The translations under genes and the position numbers were made by a program. From positions 1 through 22,378 of the forward strand of contig WTHO01000029.1 in NCBI GenBank assembly GCA_011523115.1: DNA of 22,378 bases, given 5' to 3'. The DNA is from Halieaceae bacterium (lineage in GTDB: Bacteria > Pseudomonadota > Gammaproteobacteria > Pseudomonadales > Halieaceae). How positions within the stretch are numbered: the stretch's first letter is position 1; each line of letters opens with the position of its first letter. Below are positions 6,734 through 15,430 of the stretch, piece by piece. The notes beneath the pieces are model-generated. The model had not been told where the DNA came from. It did not search any database and was given only the letters and a program-made list of their open reading frames with translations.

Positions 6734-8560
6734 ATGATGCGGTTGTTGAAAGGAATCTGGCGAGTACTGAGCGGCATCAGCCGCGTGATCACCGTACTGG
6801 CGCCGCTGGTTTTTGTGGCGATTTTTGTCATCGCCTTTAGCGCGGGTCTCAGTGACTCGACGCCCGAGCCGCTGCCCGAAAAGGCGGCACTACTGATTGC
6901 GCCCTCCGGGCCGCTGGTAGAGGACGCGCCACCGGTGGATCCGGTCTCCGCCTTCCTGAATCAGGATTATGATCAGCCAACGCTGCTGAACGATCTGGTG
7001 CGCGCGATTCGCTGGGCGGCAGAAGACGACAGAATCACAGCGCTGGTGCTGGATCTTGAGAACCTCGCCGGGCCATCAACCAGTCAGACGTTGGAAATCA
7101 GTGATGCAATGGCCGAGTTTCAGGCCGCGGGCAAGCCGGTTATCGCGGCAGGCGATTTCTATACCCAAGCGCACTACCTTCTCGCTTCACAGGCAGATCA
7201 CATCCTGTTGCACCCTGAGGGCGGTATGTTTCTCGAGGGCTTTTCAGTCTATCGGTCTTACCTCAAGACCTTTCTGGAAAAAATTCGCGTCACCATGCAC
7301 GTGTTCAGAGCCGGCGAGAGCAAGTCGGCGGTCGAGCCTTACTTGCGGGACGACATGTCAGAGACCGAGCGGCGCATCGTGACACAGTGGCTTGGCGGGC
7401 TGTGGTCGACTTACACACAGCACGCCGAAGCGGGACGGGATCTGCCCGAGGGAGAGATGGACCGTTTTATCGCCGATTTCGGCGGTCGGCTTCAGGCTTC
7501 CAATAACGATCTCGCCGAGACAATACTCGCTGGCGGCTGGGTCGACGTTCTGGCTGATCACTCCGAGATGGAGGACGCGCTGGCTGAGTGGGTAGGAGTC
7601 ACCGATGACGAGGGTCACGCCGAGATGATCGGCCTGGGCCGCTACGTCGATGACGTCAAGGCCAGTCTGTCGCTGGAACTGGAGGGATTGCCGCTGATTG
7701 CGATCGTCCCCGTAGAGGGCACTATCGTGCCGGGTGATAGCGAGGAGGGCATGGCGGGTAGTGACACCATCACCGGCTACATCGACATGGTGCTGGAGGC
7801 GGAAGATCTTGCGGCGGTGGTGCTGCGTGTGAACTCGCCCGGTGGCAGCGTCTTCGCGTCAGATCTTATCCGGCGCAAACTCGCCGAGGTCAGAGCAGCC
7901 GAGATACCCGTGGTGGTCTCGATGGGAAGTGTTGCCGCCTCCGGAGGTTACTGGATTGCGGCAGAAGCAGATGAGATTTGGGCGCTACCCACAACGATTA
8001 CGGGCAGTATTGGCGCGTTCAGTGCTTTTCCGACGATTGAGGGCGTCATCGATTATATCGGTGTCAAAGTCGACGGTTTAGGGACAACACCCTTGGCGGG
8101 GGCGGCGAGTCTGAATCGAGGCCTCAGCCCGGAGATGTCCAATATCGTGCAGGCGCTGTCCTATGGGGCATATGAAGATTTCATCGAGTTGGTGGCGACG
8201 GGTCGCAATATGAGCGATGCAGATGTCAGGGAAATTGCCGAGGGGATCGTGTGGATTGGCGCCGACGCAGCCGAGATCGGTCTGGTCGACCAACTCGGTG
8301 GCCTGCAGGAAGCGGTAGAGTCTGCCGCTGCGCTGGCCGGTGTTGACCAATGGCGAACGGGACGGACGCAAGTGCCCCCATCCTTTGAAAGTATCTTGCT
8401 GGAGGAACTCAGCCGGTCGTTCAGCGCCTCGGTCCTCCCCAAGGGCGGGTGGTTTGAATCTCTCATCGAGGGCTTCCGCCCGGTGGTGAAAGGTGTGTCA
8501 GATTTGCGGGACCCCATGCACGTTTACGTCCAGTGCCTGGCCTGCGCTCCCGTCCTGTGA
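6734..8560 (+). CDS. sppA: Signal peptide peptidase SppA, 67 kDa type
   Basis: A membrane-anchored serine protease that degrades signal peptides released by signal peptidases. It has 608 residues, the duplicated two-domain architecture of the E. coli enzyme. One N-terminal membrane anchor spans about 19-38. The catalytic dyad is retained: the lysine K197 in GESKSAVEPY of the N-terminal domain and the serine S403 in SVAASGGYW of the C-terminal domain. The oxyanion/substrate region VNSPGGSVFAS (366-376) is intact. The ATG at 6734 follows AGGGA by a normal distance; a second ATG is adjacent. The 141 bases upstream (6593-6733) hold no gene. A Nudix hydrolase gene follows 17 bases after the stop, so the two are probably co-transcribed. 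Confidence 0.97.
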   Translation: MMRLLKGIWRVLSGISRVITVLAPLVFVAIFVIAFSAGLSDSTPEPLPEKAALLIAPSGPLVEDAPPVDPVSAFLNQDYDQPTLLNDLVRAIRWAAEDDRITALVLDLENLAGPSTSQTLEISDAMAEFQAAGKPVIAAGDFYTQAHYLLASQADHILLHPEGGMFLEGFSVYRSYLKTFLEKIRVTMHVFRAGESKSAVEPYLRDDMSETERRIVTQWLGGLWSTYTQHAEAGRDLPEGEMDRFIADFGGRLQASNNDLAETILAGGWVDVLADHSEMEDALAEWVGVTDDEGHAEMIGLGRYVDDVKASLSLELEGLPLIAIVPVEGTIVPGDSEEGMAGSDTITGYIDMVLEAEDLAAVVLRVNSPGGSVFASDLIRRKLAEVRAAEIPVVVSMGSVAASGGYWIAAEADEIWALPTTITGSIGAFSAFPTIEGVIDYIGVKVDGLGTTPLAGAASLNRGLSPEMSNIVQALSYGAYEDFIELVATGRNMSDADVREIAEGIVWIGADAAEIGLVDQLGGLQEAVESAAALAGVDQWRTGRTQVPPSFESILLEELSRSFSASVLPKGGWFESLIEGFRPVVKGVSDLRDPMHVYVQCLACAPVL

Positions 8561-8577
8561 CGTGAGTTACTGACTGA

Positions 8578-9267
8578 GTGCTGGAGCTTTCAGATCAAGA
8601 GGCCGATGCCAAGCCCGCTGCAACGGTTATCCTGATACGACCCGTGGGTGACGGTATAGAGGTGCTGCTGCTCAAACGGAGCGAGGCACTGAAACACATG
8701 CCCGGCCTGTGGGTTTTTCCCGGTGGAAAAGTCGAAGCCGACGACCCGGGGGAGGGTGACTTTGAGCGGGCCCGCAGCGCGGCAGCGAGGGAGTGTCACG
8801 AGGAGGCAGGTGTGGCCCTGCGGACTGACCTGCTGACCCCATTTTCGCATTGGCTGACGCCGGTGGTGGTCAAGCGCCGGTTTGCAACCTGGTTTTTCTG
8901 GGCGCAGGTCCCCACAGATACGGCCGTACAGGTCGACGGAAGCGAGATCACGGCGCATCAGTGGTGGCAACCTGCGCACGCCATTGCGGCTCATCATGCG
9001 GGCGATCTTCCCATGACACCTCCCACTTTGGTTTCGCTGCATGACTTGGACGCACTGGATTGGTCATCGTCTGCCGCTGCGGATCTTGAGGCTCGGAAGC
9101 CACCTAGATTTTTTCCCAATGTGATCCGTGACGACTCACAGATGGTGTTCCTGTATGAGGGGGATGTCAGCTACGCGACGGGAGATCTGTCCCAAGAAGG
9201 CAAACGCCATCGTACGGTAGGCGATCGAGGCGTATTTCAATATCAGCGGAGCCTGAACGGCCACTAG
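8578..9267 (+). CDS. Nudix hydrolase with an expanded Nudix box
   Basis: A 229-residue member of the Nudix superfamily, which hydrolyses nucleoside-diphosphate-linked substrates. The Nudix box spans 49-79: the glycine pair PGGK at 48-51 and the E-x7-REC-x-EEAGV part at 63-79 are clear, but they are separated by roughly seven extra residues (EADDPGEGDF), unlike the standard 23-residue box. NUDT19-like CoA/acyl-CoA diphosphatases also carry insertions here, so that group is a reasonable guess. The substrate cannot be told from sequence. The GTG at 8578 is the start; the next in-frame ATG would remove the first beta-strand. It lies 17 bases behind sppA and converges on the DUF3806 gene with 22 bases between stops. 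Confidence 0.88.
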   Translation: MLELSDQEADAKPAATVILIRPVGDGIEVLLLKRSEALKHMPGLWVFPGGKVEADDPGEGDFERARSAAARECHEEAGVALRTDLLTPFSHWLTPVVVKRRFATWFFWAQVPTDTAVQVDGSEITAHQWWQPAHAIAAHHAGDLPMTPPTLVSLHDLDALDWSSSAAADLEARKPPRFFPNVIRDDSQMVFLYEGDVSYATGDLSQEGKRHRTVGDRGVFQYQRSLNGH

Positions 9268-9289
9268 GTGTTGTCAGGTCTCGTCTGCA

Positions 9290-9868
9290 CTATTCGAACC
9301 ACTTTCCGCCGGGTAAAAGGCGGCGTGTTTCGCTGACTGTCTCATCAAAGAGTGGTTTGAGGCGCCTATCGCTGCCCCCTTCCTGTCGGCGCGAGATCAT
9401 GGTCATCGGGAACAGATAGATGTCCATGCTCCGATACCGCAACGCCCGTGATCGGCCTTTGCGGTCTCGATAGACCACCCAGGACATACTCAACGTATCG
9501 CCCAAGAGATCGCCAAATACAGCACCCATGGCCTGTAAGGTCAGCGTGTCAGTGGGCGGCACCATGCGTTCGTCGAGGATCCGCTGCAGGGTATCCAGAT
9601 CCCGGTCTGTATTGCCGGTAAGGCCCCGGCCGAGGCGGTTGGCGAGCTGCTCCACACGACCACGCTGCTCGTCCATAAACTGTTGGTCAATGGCGGTCAG
9701 GGGTTCGATCGACACCTCAAAGTTCGAGCCCTGCGCCTGCGCAAGTACCGGCCAGAGCATGAGCGCCGTGGCCATGATCACTATCTGAGTGTGCCGGAGC
9801 GCAATCCCAAAAAAGGCCACCGTCGCTGGTTGTGCAACGCACTCTGAAGTGGATAATTGCGTCACCAT
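9290..9868 (-). CDS. Exported DUF3806-like protein
   Basis: A 192-residue protein if translated from the ATG at 9868. A hydrophobic segment (about 28-44) ends in AQAQG, a good signal peptidase I site, so the mature protein is probably periplasmic and starts near 46-48. The mature part, with DEQRGRVEQLANRLG (66-80), LDTLQRILDE (91-100), LQAMGAVFGDLLG (111-123) and the FPMTMISRR stretch (153-161), resembles DUF3806, a family with no assigned function. The start is uncertain: 9868 gives an unusually long region before the hydrophobic core but has GGGGA about ten bases upstream, while a GTG at 9781 or an ATG at 9775 would give a compact signal peptide without a visible ribosome-binding site. It is divergent from dapA, 45 bases apart. 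Confidence 0.77.
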   Translation of the reverse strand: MVTQLSTSECVAQPATVAFFGIALRHTQIVIMATALMLWPVLAQAQGSNFEVSIEPLTAIDQQFMDEQRGRVEQLANRLGRGLTGNTDRDLDTLQRILDERMVPPTDTLTLQAMGAVFGDLLGDTLSMSWVVYRDRKGRSRALRYRSMDIYLFPMTMISRRQEGGSDRRLKPLFDETVSETRRLLPGGKWFE

Positions 9869-9913
9869 GCTGTTCTGTCCCCAACCCGTGTTTGCCCGTC
9901 CCGGAGTGAATCG

Positions 9914-10786
9914 ATGATAACCGGAAGCATTGTTGCGTTGGTAACGCCCATGCACCCAGACGGTGCCATCGATTGGCAGGCGCTTGCGCGCCTGATTGAA
10001 CACCACATCGAGTCGGGGACCGCTGGACTCGGGGTGGTAGGTACCACAGGCGAGAGCCCAACGCTGACGGTGCCCGAGCACTGCGAAGTCATCCGGTTTG
10101 CCGTTGAGCAAGCAGGGGGGCGAATTCCCGTGGTGGCTGGCACAGGTGGCAATTCAACGCATGAGGCGATTGAGCTGACGGTGTCAGCGGCCGAGGCAGG
10201 AGCAGATTACTCGCTGTCTGTAACACCGTACTACAACAGGCCCACCCAGCACGGCCTTTTTGAGCATTTCCAAGCCGTTGCGCGGGCAGTCAATCTACCC
10301 ATCATCCTCTACAACGTGCCGGGACGCACGGGGTGTGACTTGCTGAATGAGACTGTCGTCCGGCTGAGTCAAATTGACAATATCGTTGCCATCAAGGATG
10401 CAACGGGTGATGTGCAGCGTGGGTCCCGCCTGATTGAGGCTGTGCCAGACGGTTTTGCTGTGTTCTCGGGCGATGATGCAACTGCGCTTGAACTGATGCG
10501 TCATGGCGCCAAAGGTAATGTATCGGTGACAGCGAACATTGCTGCCAGCGACATGGCAGCAATGTGTAATCTAGCGCTGTCTGGCGAGTGGGAGGCAGCG
10601 GCAGATATCGATGCCAAACTGGCAATGCTGAACGACTTACTTTTCAGCGAAGCCAACCCGATTCCGGTAAAGTGGGCCATGGCGCACAGAGGTATGATTG
10701 ACAGTGGTATTCGGTTGCCGCTGACACCGCTCTCTGAGGCATGTCGCGCGCCTCTTGAGAAGGCAATGGAGACGTATTTCGCGTGA
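9914..10786 (+). CDS. dapA: 4-hydroxy-tetrahydrodipicolinate synthase DapA
   Basis: This enzyme condenses pyruvate with aspartate semialdehyde, the first committed step to diaminopimelate and lysine. The protein has 290 residues. Key residues fall at the same numbers as in E. coli: T44-T45 (VVGTTGES), Y107 (TPYYNRP), Y133 (LYNVPGR), R138, and the Schiff-base lysine K161 (IKDATGD). The ATG at 9914 is chosen over the longer open frame from 9857 because GGAG at 9903-9906 sits seven bases before it and the protein then begins as the family does. Its stop overlaps the bamC start by four bases. The dapA-bamC-MBL order is common in gammaproteobacteria. Confidence 0.98.
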   Translation: MITGSIVALVTPMHPDGAIDWQALARLIEHHIESGTAGLGVVGTTGESPTLTVPEHCEVIRFAVEQAGGRIPVVAGTGGNSTHEAIELTVSAAEAGADYSLSVTPYYNRPTQHGLFEHFQAVARAVNLPIILYNVPGRTGCDLLNETVVRLSQIDNIVAIKDATGDVQRGSRLIEAVPDGFAVFSGDDATALELMRHGAKGNVSVTANIAASDMAAMCNLALSGEWEAAADIDAKLAMLNDLLFSEANPIPVKWAMAHRGMIDSGIRLPLTPLSEACRAPLEKAMETYFA

Positions 10787-11814
10787 TTCGATCACTACTT
10801 TTTGTCGTGATGATTGGCTTTTTACCGGGTTGTAGCTGGTTATTCGGCGAGGATGGACTGTTTCCCGACAACGCCAGTCGTTATCAAACCGCGCCAGAGC
10901 TTGCCCCGATTGACGTGCCGCCTCACCTGACAACGGATGCCATTCAGCCAGATTATCCCGTGCCACCCATTGCCGAGAGTGCGCAGCTTGCAACCCAGTT
11001 CGAAACCCCTCGACCCACACCGCTTACGGCAAAAAATCAGGCCGATGCGGTGCGGATCCAGAGCCTATCCGGAGAGCGTTGGGCCTTGGTCAACGTCGCG
11101 CCGGGCCAGTTATGGCCCCAGGTGCGCGGGTTCCTGACAACCAGCGGGATTGGTGTGGCGGCAGTCGATGCTGAGGCCGGTTTGATCGATACGCAGTGGT
11201 TCAAACTCGAGGACCGTGAGCTGGCAACGCGTTTTCGCTTTCGAGTGGACACGGGTGTTCAGCGAAATACGGCGGAGTTGCACGTGCTACAGCAGTCGCG
11301 TGGCGTAGAAGACGTGGATTGGCCCCCAGAATCTGATGATCAAGATCTCGAGCGTAAGGTGTTGCAGGACGTAGCACAGTATCTCGCCAACAGCGCCGAG
11401 TCTGTGCCCATCTCGATGATGGCGGATCGATCAATGAGTGATTCAGGGCGGATTACTCTGGAGGACTCAGAGCAAGAGACCCGCATCCGCTTGGAGTTGC
11501 CATTCGACCGGGCCTGGGCATCTCTGGTTAAGGGTGTCGAGGAAGCCGATTTTGTCATCGACGACCGCAACAGAAGTGAAGGCGTACTCTACGCCACCTT
11601 CGTCGGACCTCAAGACGAGGAAGACAGCGGCTGGTTTGATTGGCTTTGGGGCGGCGAGGACGACCACCCACTGGCCGGGCATCATTATCAAATCCATCTG
11701 GATGCCGCAGGTGACAACGTCATGTTGATCACATTGCGCGGAGGTGAAGGTGAAGAGGTTGAGCGGCGTGAGCAACAGGCGCTACTGACTATTCTCCGGG
11801 GCAATATCACCTGA
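10783..11814 (+). CDS. bamC: Outer membrane assembly lipoprotein BamC
   Basis: BamC is a lipoprotein subunit of the BAM complex, which inserts beta-barrel proteins in the outer membrane. The 343 residues match the E. coli length (344). A short signal peptide ends in the lipobox L-P-G-C with the lipidated cysteine at 17. A long low-complexity, proline-rich stretch follows (about 20-90), corresponding to the region that wraps BamD, and then two folded alpha/beta domains (about 95-200 and 220-340). The second domain has an acidic tract with DEEDSGWFDWLWGGEDD. The GTG start at 10783 overlaps the dapA stop (GTGA), indicating translational coupling. Sequence divergence is high, as usual for BamC, so the call rests on the length, lipobox and context as well as on the pattern. 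Confidence 0.92.
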   Translation: MIRSLLFVVMIGFLPGCSWLFGEDGLFPDNASRYQTAPELAPIDVPPHLTTDAIQPDYPVPPIAESAQLATQFETPRPTPLTAKNQADAVRIQSLSGERWALVNVAPGQLWPQVRGFLTTSGIGVAAVDAEAGLIDTQWFKLEDRELATRFRFRVDTGVQRNTAELHVLQQSRGVEDVDWPPESDDQDLERKVLQDVAQYLANSAESVPISMMADRSMSDSGRITLEDSEQETRIRLELPFDRAWASLVKGVEEADFVIDDRNRSEGVLYATFVGPQDEEDSGWFDWLWGGEDDHPLAGHHYQIHLDAAGDNVMLITLRGGEGEEVERREQQALLTILRGNIT

Positions 11815-12614
11815 TGCGAATCGCGTCCCTCGGGAGTGGTAGCAAGGGGAACGCGACGCTGGTCGACACAGGCGAGACCCTCCTCCTTATTGACTGCGGT
11901 CTCACGCGAAAAGAAGCTGAAGAGCGGCTGGTCGCAAGGGGCGTTTCCGCAGGTGAGATAGATGCCATTCTGGTGACGCACGAGCATGGTGATCACTGCC
12001 GAGGCGTCGCTGCGCTCTCAAGCAACTACGAAATCCCCGTTTTCCTGACCGCGGGCACTGCAGGTAGCCCTAAACTCGATGGGCTGAAACAAAGTGTGAT
12101 TATCCGCCCCGGAGACCGTTTCGATGTGGGTGATTGCCGAATTGCAGCGGAGCCCGTGCCCCATGATGCTCGTGAGCCCGTGCAGTTCTGCTTGGAGGCA
12201 GGTGCAGTCAAGCTGGGTATCCTTACCGACCTCGGCACCATCACGCCCCACGTCGTGCAGGCGTTCTCCGATTGCGATGCCTTGGTGCTCGAGTTTAACC
12301 ACGACCCCGGGATGCTAGCGGAGGGCCCTTACCCACGTTCTGTTAAAGCCAGGGTGGGCGGCGCTTTCGGTCACTTGACCAATCAACAGGCGCGACAATT
12401 TCTCGATCACGCAGGCACTGACAAATTGAAGACGCTTTTTGTGGCCCACATCAGTCAGCAAAACAACGCACCCGAGCTCGCCGAGGCAGCGCTGACTGGC
12501 TGGCCAGGTTTGTCCTACTGCGCTGTGATTCACGCAACGCAAGAGACGGGCTTCGATTGGTATACCCTTGATGGATTAGATAGCCAACCTGAGTTCAAGG
12601 CGGGAATGCGATAA
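11814..12614 (+). CDS. MBL-fold metallohydrolase, YycJ/WalJ-like
   Basis: A 266-residue metallo-beta-lactamase-fold protein. The metal-binding THEHGDH is at 55-61, with further ligands likely in VPHD (near 114-117), LTDLGT (near 137-142) and the C-terminal VAHIS. The SLGSGSKGNATLV N-terminus is typical of the YycJ/WalJ group, annotated as phosphoribosyl-cyclic-phosphodiesterase-like or exonuclease-like hydrolases; the substrate is not known here. The ATG at 11814 shares one base with the bamC stop (TGATG). In many gammaproteobacteria the next gene is purC; here a catabolic trio follows instead, after 46 bases. Confidence 0.92.
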   Translation: MRIASLGSGSKGNATLVDTGETLLLIDCGLTRKEAEERLVARGVSAGEIDAILVTHEHGDHCRGVAALSSNYEIPVFLTAGTAGSPKLDGLKQSVIIRPGDRFDVGDCRIAAEPVPHDAREPVQFCLEAGAVKLGILTDLGTITPHVVQAFSDCDALVLEFNHDPGMLAEGPYPRSVKARVGGAFGHLTNQQARQFLDHAGTDKLKTLFVAHISQQNNAPELAEAALTGWPGLSYCAVIHATQETGFDWYTLDGLDSQPEFKAGMR

Positions 12615-12660
12615 CGTTTGTTCTGCATTTTCGCCAACCCCCGACTTTTAGAGGCTGCAG

Positions 12661-13443
12661 ATGGAACAAATGCAAATCGATGACCTTGGAGATGCCCTCT
12701 ATCTAGCGATGCGAGAGCGCCGCATGCTGTCGCCATTGACCGAGACATATCCTGAGTTGACGATCGAGGATGCTTATGCAATTTCGCTTCGTTTTCTCGC
12801 GAACCGGATGCAGGCCGGGGAGAAATTAATCGGAAAAAAAATTGGCGTGACCAGCGATGCCGTCATGGACATGCTGGGGGTCCGGCAGCCCGATTTCGGC
12901 TTTATGACGGATGCGATGCGCCACGATGAAGAGATGGCGATTTCCGGCGCACTGATTCAACCCCGAGCGGAGGGAGAGATCGCTTTCTTGCTCAATAAAG
13001 ATCTGCGGGGACCTGGCGTGACCAATGACGACGTACTGGCGGCCACCGAGGCCGTGATGCCTTGCTTTGAGGTGGTCGATTCCCGCGTAAAGGATTGGCA
13101 GATCAAAATCCAGGATACCATCGCCGACAACGCTTCCTGCGGCTGGTTCGCTTTGAACGAGGCGGCTGCCGTCGATCCCGCAGCCGTAGATCTGGTGAAC
13201 TGCGAGATGACAGTGCGCAAAAACGGTAGCGTCATCTCTACCGGTACGGGCGCCGCCGCCATGGGTAGCCCCGTGAACTGCATCACGTGGCTGGCCAACA
13301 CATTGGGCGCATTCGGCATTACCTTGGAGCGAGGCGACATTGTGCTCTCAGGCAGTCTCGTACCGCTGGAGCCCGTCGTAGCGGGTGACGAGATGACGCT
13401 ACATATTGACGGCATGGGCGACTGCGCCGTCGCTTTCACCTGA
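12661..13443 (+). CDS. 2-keto-4-pentenoate hydratase (2-hydroxypenta-2,4-dienoate hydratase)
   Basis: A member of the MhpD/XylJ/TesE family, 260 residues. It hydrates 2-hydroxy-2,4-dienoates produced by meta ring cleavage to 4-hydroxy-2-oxo acids. The [19 protein letters not shown] segment (near 55-73), the metal-site glutamates in [11 protein letters not shown] and CFEVVDSRV, and the [19 protein letters not shown] block near the C-terminus are typical. 4-oxalocrotonate decarboxylase and HpaH are homologous, so the exact substrate is open; the two next genes favour the hydratase role. AGAGG at 12650-12654 sits six bases before the ATG. It is the first of three genes that together convert the diene product to pyruvate and an acyl-CoA. 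Confidence 0.92.
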   Translation: MEQMQIDDLGDALYLAMRERRMLSPLTETYPELTIEDAYAISLRFLANRMQAGEKLIGKKIGVTSDAVMDMLGVRQPDFGFMTDAMRHDEEMAISGALIQPRAEGEIAFLLNKDLRGPGVTNDDVLAATEAVMPCFEVVDSRVKDWQIKIQDTIADNASCGWFALNEAAAVDPAAVDLVNCEMTVRKNGSVISTGTGAAAMGSPVNCITWLANTLGAFGITLERGDIVLSGSLVPLEPVVAGDEMTLHIDGMGDCAVAFT

Positions 13444-13457
13444 AGGACTCAACCGCG

Positions 13458-14366
13458 ATGGCTGACAAGCTCAAAGCATTGGTGATTGGCCCGGGGAATA
13501 TCGGCACTGACCTGCTGATGAAGGCCCGTCGAAGTGAATGGATCGAGCCCGTATGGGTCGTGGGAGTAGAACAGTCAGAGGGTATCCAGCGGGCGCAGGA
13601 TATGGGCGTCAAAACCTGCATAACGGGCATCGACGGCGTGTTACAGCATATCGTAGAGGATGACATTCGCATCGCGTTTGATGCGACATCCGCCTACGCC
13701 CATGCCGATCATGCCCAAAAACTCAATGACCTGGGCGTCATCATGGTCGACCTGACGCCCGCAGCAATTGGTCCATTCTGTGTGCCGCCGGTGAACCTTG
13801 CAGAGCACTCCGCGTCACTGGCCATGAATGTCAATATGGTCACCTGTGGAGGCCAGGCCACGATTCCCATGGTGCACGCGGTGTCACGCGTGCAGTCGGT
13901 GGCCTACGGCGAAATCGTGGCCACGGTAGGCTCAAAATCTGTGGGTCCCGGCACCCGGAAAAATATCGACGAGTTCACCCGGACCACTTCTGCTGCCGTA
14001 GCTGAAATTGGCGGCGCGCGGGAAGGCAAGGCGATCATTATTATCAACCCGGCGGAGCCACCTCTGATCATGCGCGACACGGTTCACTGTCTGGTAGACG
14101 ACGAACCGGATCAAGATGCCATCATTGCATCTGTTCACGCCATGGTTGAAGAGGTTCAGAAGTATGTGCCGGGGTACCGGCTGGTAAACGGGCCAGTGTT
14201 CGACGGCAAGCGCGTCTCAACCTTCCTGGAGGTAGAAGGCCTCGGTGATTTCTTACCAAAATACGCGGGCAACCTCGACATTATGACCGCTGCCGGATTA
14301 CGGACTGCTGAAATGCTCGCCGAGGAAGTGGCGAACGGCCGATTTGCGTTACCCGCGAGAGCATAA
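13458..14366 (+). CDS. Acetaldehyde dehydrogenase (acetylating)
   Basis: A member of the MhpF/DmpF/TesF family, 302 residues. It oxidises acetaldehyde (or propionaldehyde) to the acyl-CoA with NAD+ and CoA. The nucleotide-binding GPGNIGTDL is at 11-19 and the catalytic cysteine is C130 in [10 protein letters not shown], close to C132 of DmpF. The [15 protein letters not shown] block (about 160-174) contributes to the active site. It normally forms a channelled complex with the aldolase encoded next, passing the toxic aldehyde directly. The ATG at 13458 follows the hydratase stop by 14 bases with a purine-rich GAAGGA just upstream. Chain-length preference cannot be read from sequence. Confidence 0.96.
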   Translation: MADKLKALVIGPGNIGTDLLMKARRSEWIEPVWVVGVEQSEGIQRAQDMGVKTCITGIDGVLQHIVEDDIRIAFDATSAYAHADHAQKLNDLGVIMVDLTPAAIGPFCVPPVNLAEHSASLAMNVNMVTCGGQATIPMVHAVSRVQSVAYGEIVATVGSKSVGPGTRKNIDEFTRTTSAAVAEIGGAREGKAIIIINPAEPPLIMRDTVHCLVDDEPDQDAIIASVHAMVEEVQKYVPGYRLVNGPVFDGKRVSTFLEVEGLGDFLPKYAGNLDIMTAAGLRTAEMLAEEVANGRFALPARA

Positions 14367-14380
14367 CGAGGAGACTGACA

Positions 14381-15403
14381 GTGGACCTGCATGGAAAAAA
14401 AGTCACCCTGCATGACATGAGCCTGCGTGACGGGATGCACGCTAAACGTCACCAAATATCAATTGATGAGATGGTCGCAGTAGCGTGTGGACTTGATCAG
14501 GCGGGGATGCCGTTGATTGAGGTCACGCACGGGGATGGTCTCGGCGGCGCGTCAGTGAATTATGGCTTTCCCGCCCACAGCGATGAGGAGTATCTCGCCG
14601 CTGTGGTACCAAAAATGAAGCAGGCGCGGATTTCAGTGCTACACGTCCCGGGGATAGGCACGCTGGATCACATCCGCATGGCCGCTGACATGGGTGCTTC
14701 CACGATTCGGATTGCCACGCACTGTACGGAGGCTGATATCTCTGAGCAGCACATTGGTATGGGGTGCGATCTCGGCATGGACACCGTGGGCTTTTTGATG
14801 ATGGCTCATATGATTGATGAAAAGGCGTTTCTCCAACAGGCGTTGTTGATGGAGTCCTACGGTGCCAACTGCATCTACTGCACGGACTCCGCCGGTTACA
14901 TGCTGCCTGACGAGGTCACGGCAAAGATCTCGACACTAAGGCGAGCACTCAAGGACGAGACAGAAATTGGCTTTCATGGCCACCACAATTTGGCAATGGG
15001 CGTCGCCAATTCGCTGGCCGCTATCGAGGCGGGCGCAAATCGGATCGACGGCTCAGTGGCCGGCCTCGGTGCGGGTGCAGGCAATACGCCTTTGGAGGTG
15101 CTTTGTGCGGTCCTCCATCGTATGGGTGCCGAGGATGGCATCGATCTCTACAAGATTATGGATGTCGCAGAAGATCTGGTGGTGCCCATGATGGATCAGC
15201 CGATCCGGGTGGATCGAGACTCTCTAACGCTGGGATATGCGGGCGTGTACAGTTCCTTTCTCTTGTTTGCCAAGCGTGCCGGGGAGAAATACGGTGTGCC
15301 CGCCAGAGACCTGCTGGTGGAACTGGGTCGCCGTGGCACCGTAGGGGGGCAGGAAGATATGATCGAAGACCTTGCCCTGACCATGTCGGCGAGCAAATCC
15401 TGA
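14381..15403 (+). CDS. 4-hydroxy-2-oxovalerate aldolase
   Basis: A member of the MhpE/DmpG/TesG family, 340 residues. It cleaves 4-hydroxy-2-oxoacids to pyruvate and acetaldehyde (or propionaldehyde). R16 and D17 in SLRDGMH, the general base H20, and metal ligands D17, H199 and H201 (FHGHHN) match the DmpG active site. The C-terminal domain (about 270-340) that docks the dehydrogenase is present, including [12 protein letters not shown]. The GTG at 14381 is the start: GAGGAG at 14369-14374 lies six bases ahead and the ATG ten bases further on is out of frame. It lies 14 bases behind the dehydrogenase gene, and is the last gene of this unit. Confidence 0.97.
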   Translation: MDLHGKKVTLHDMSLRDGMHAKRHQISIDEMVAVACGLDQAGMPLIEVTHGDGLGGASVNYGFPAHSDEEYLAAVVPKMKQARISVLHVPGIGTLDHIRMAADMGASTIRIATHCTEADISEQHIGMGCDLGMDTVGFLMMAHMIDEKAFLQQALLMESYGANCIYCTDSAGYMLPDEVTAKISTLRRALKDETEIGFHGHHNLAMGVANSLAAIEAGANRIDGSVAGLGAGAGNTPLEVLCAVLHRMGAEDGIDLYKIMDVAEDLVVPMMDQPIRVDRDSLTLGYAGVYSSFLLFAKRAGEKYGVPARDLLVELGRRGTVGGQEDMIEDLALTMSASKS

Positions 15404-15421
15404 GCGCTTCGTGCGCTCTTT
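15402..15421 (+). terminator. Possible terminator hairpin after the aldolase gene
   Basis: GAGCGC (15402-15407) and GCGCTC (15413-15418) form a perfect six-base stem around TTCGT, followed by only three T residues. The stem starts within the aldolase stop codon and lies between convergent genes, a natural site for termination. The short T-run makes it weak. Confidence 0.4.
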
Positions 15422-15430
15422 GGCTCGATA

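Noticed and set aside
12661..15403. Recent horizontal transfer of the catabolic trio
   Set aside because: No transposase, integrase, direct repeats or visible change in codon style marks the borders; gene replacement behind dapA-bamC-MBL may be old.
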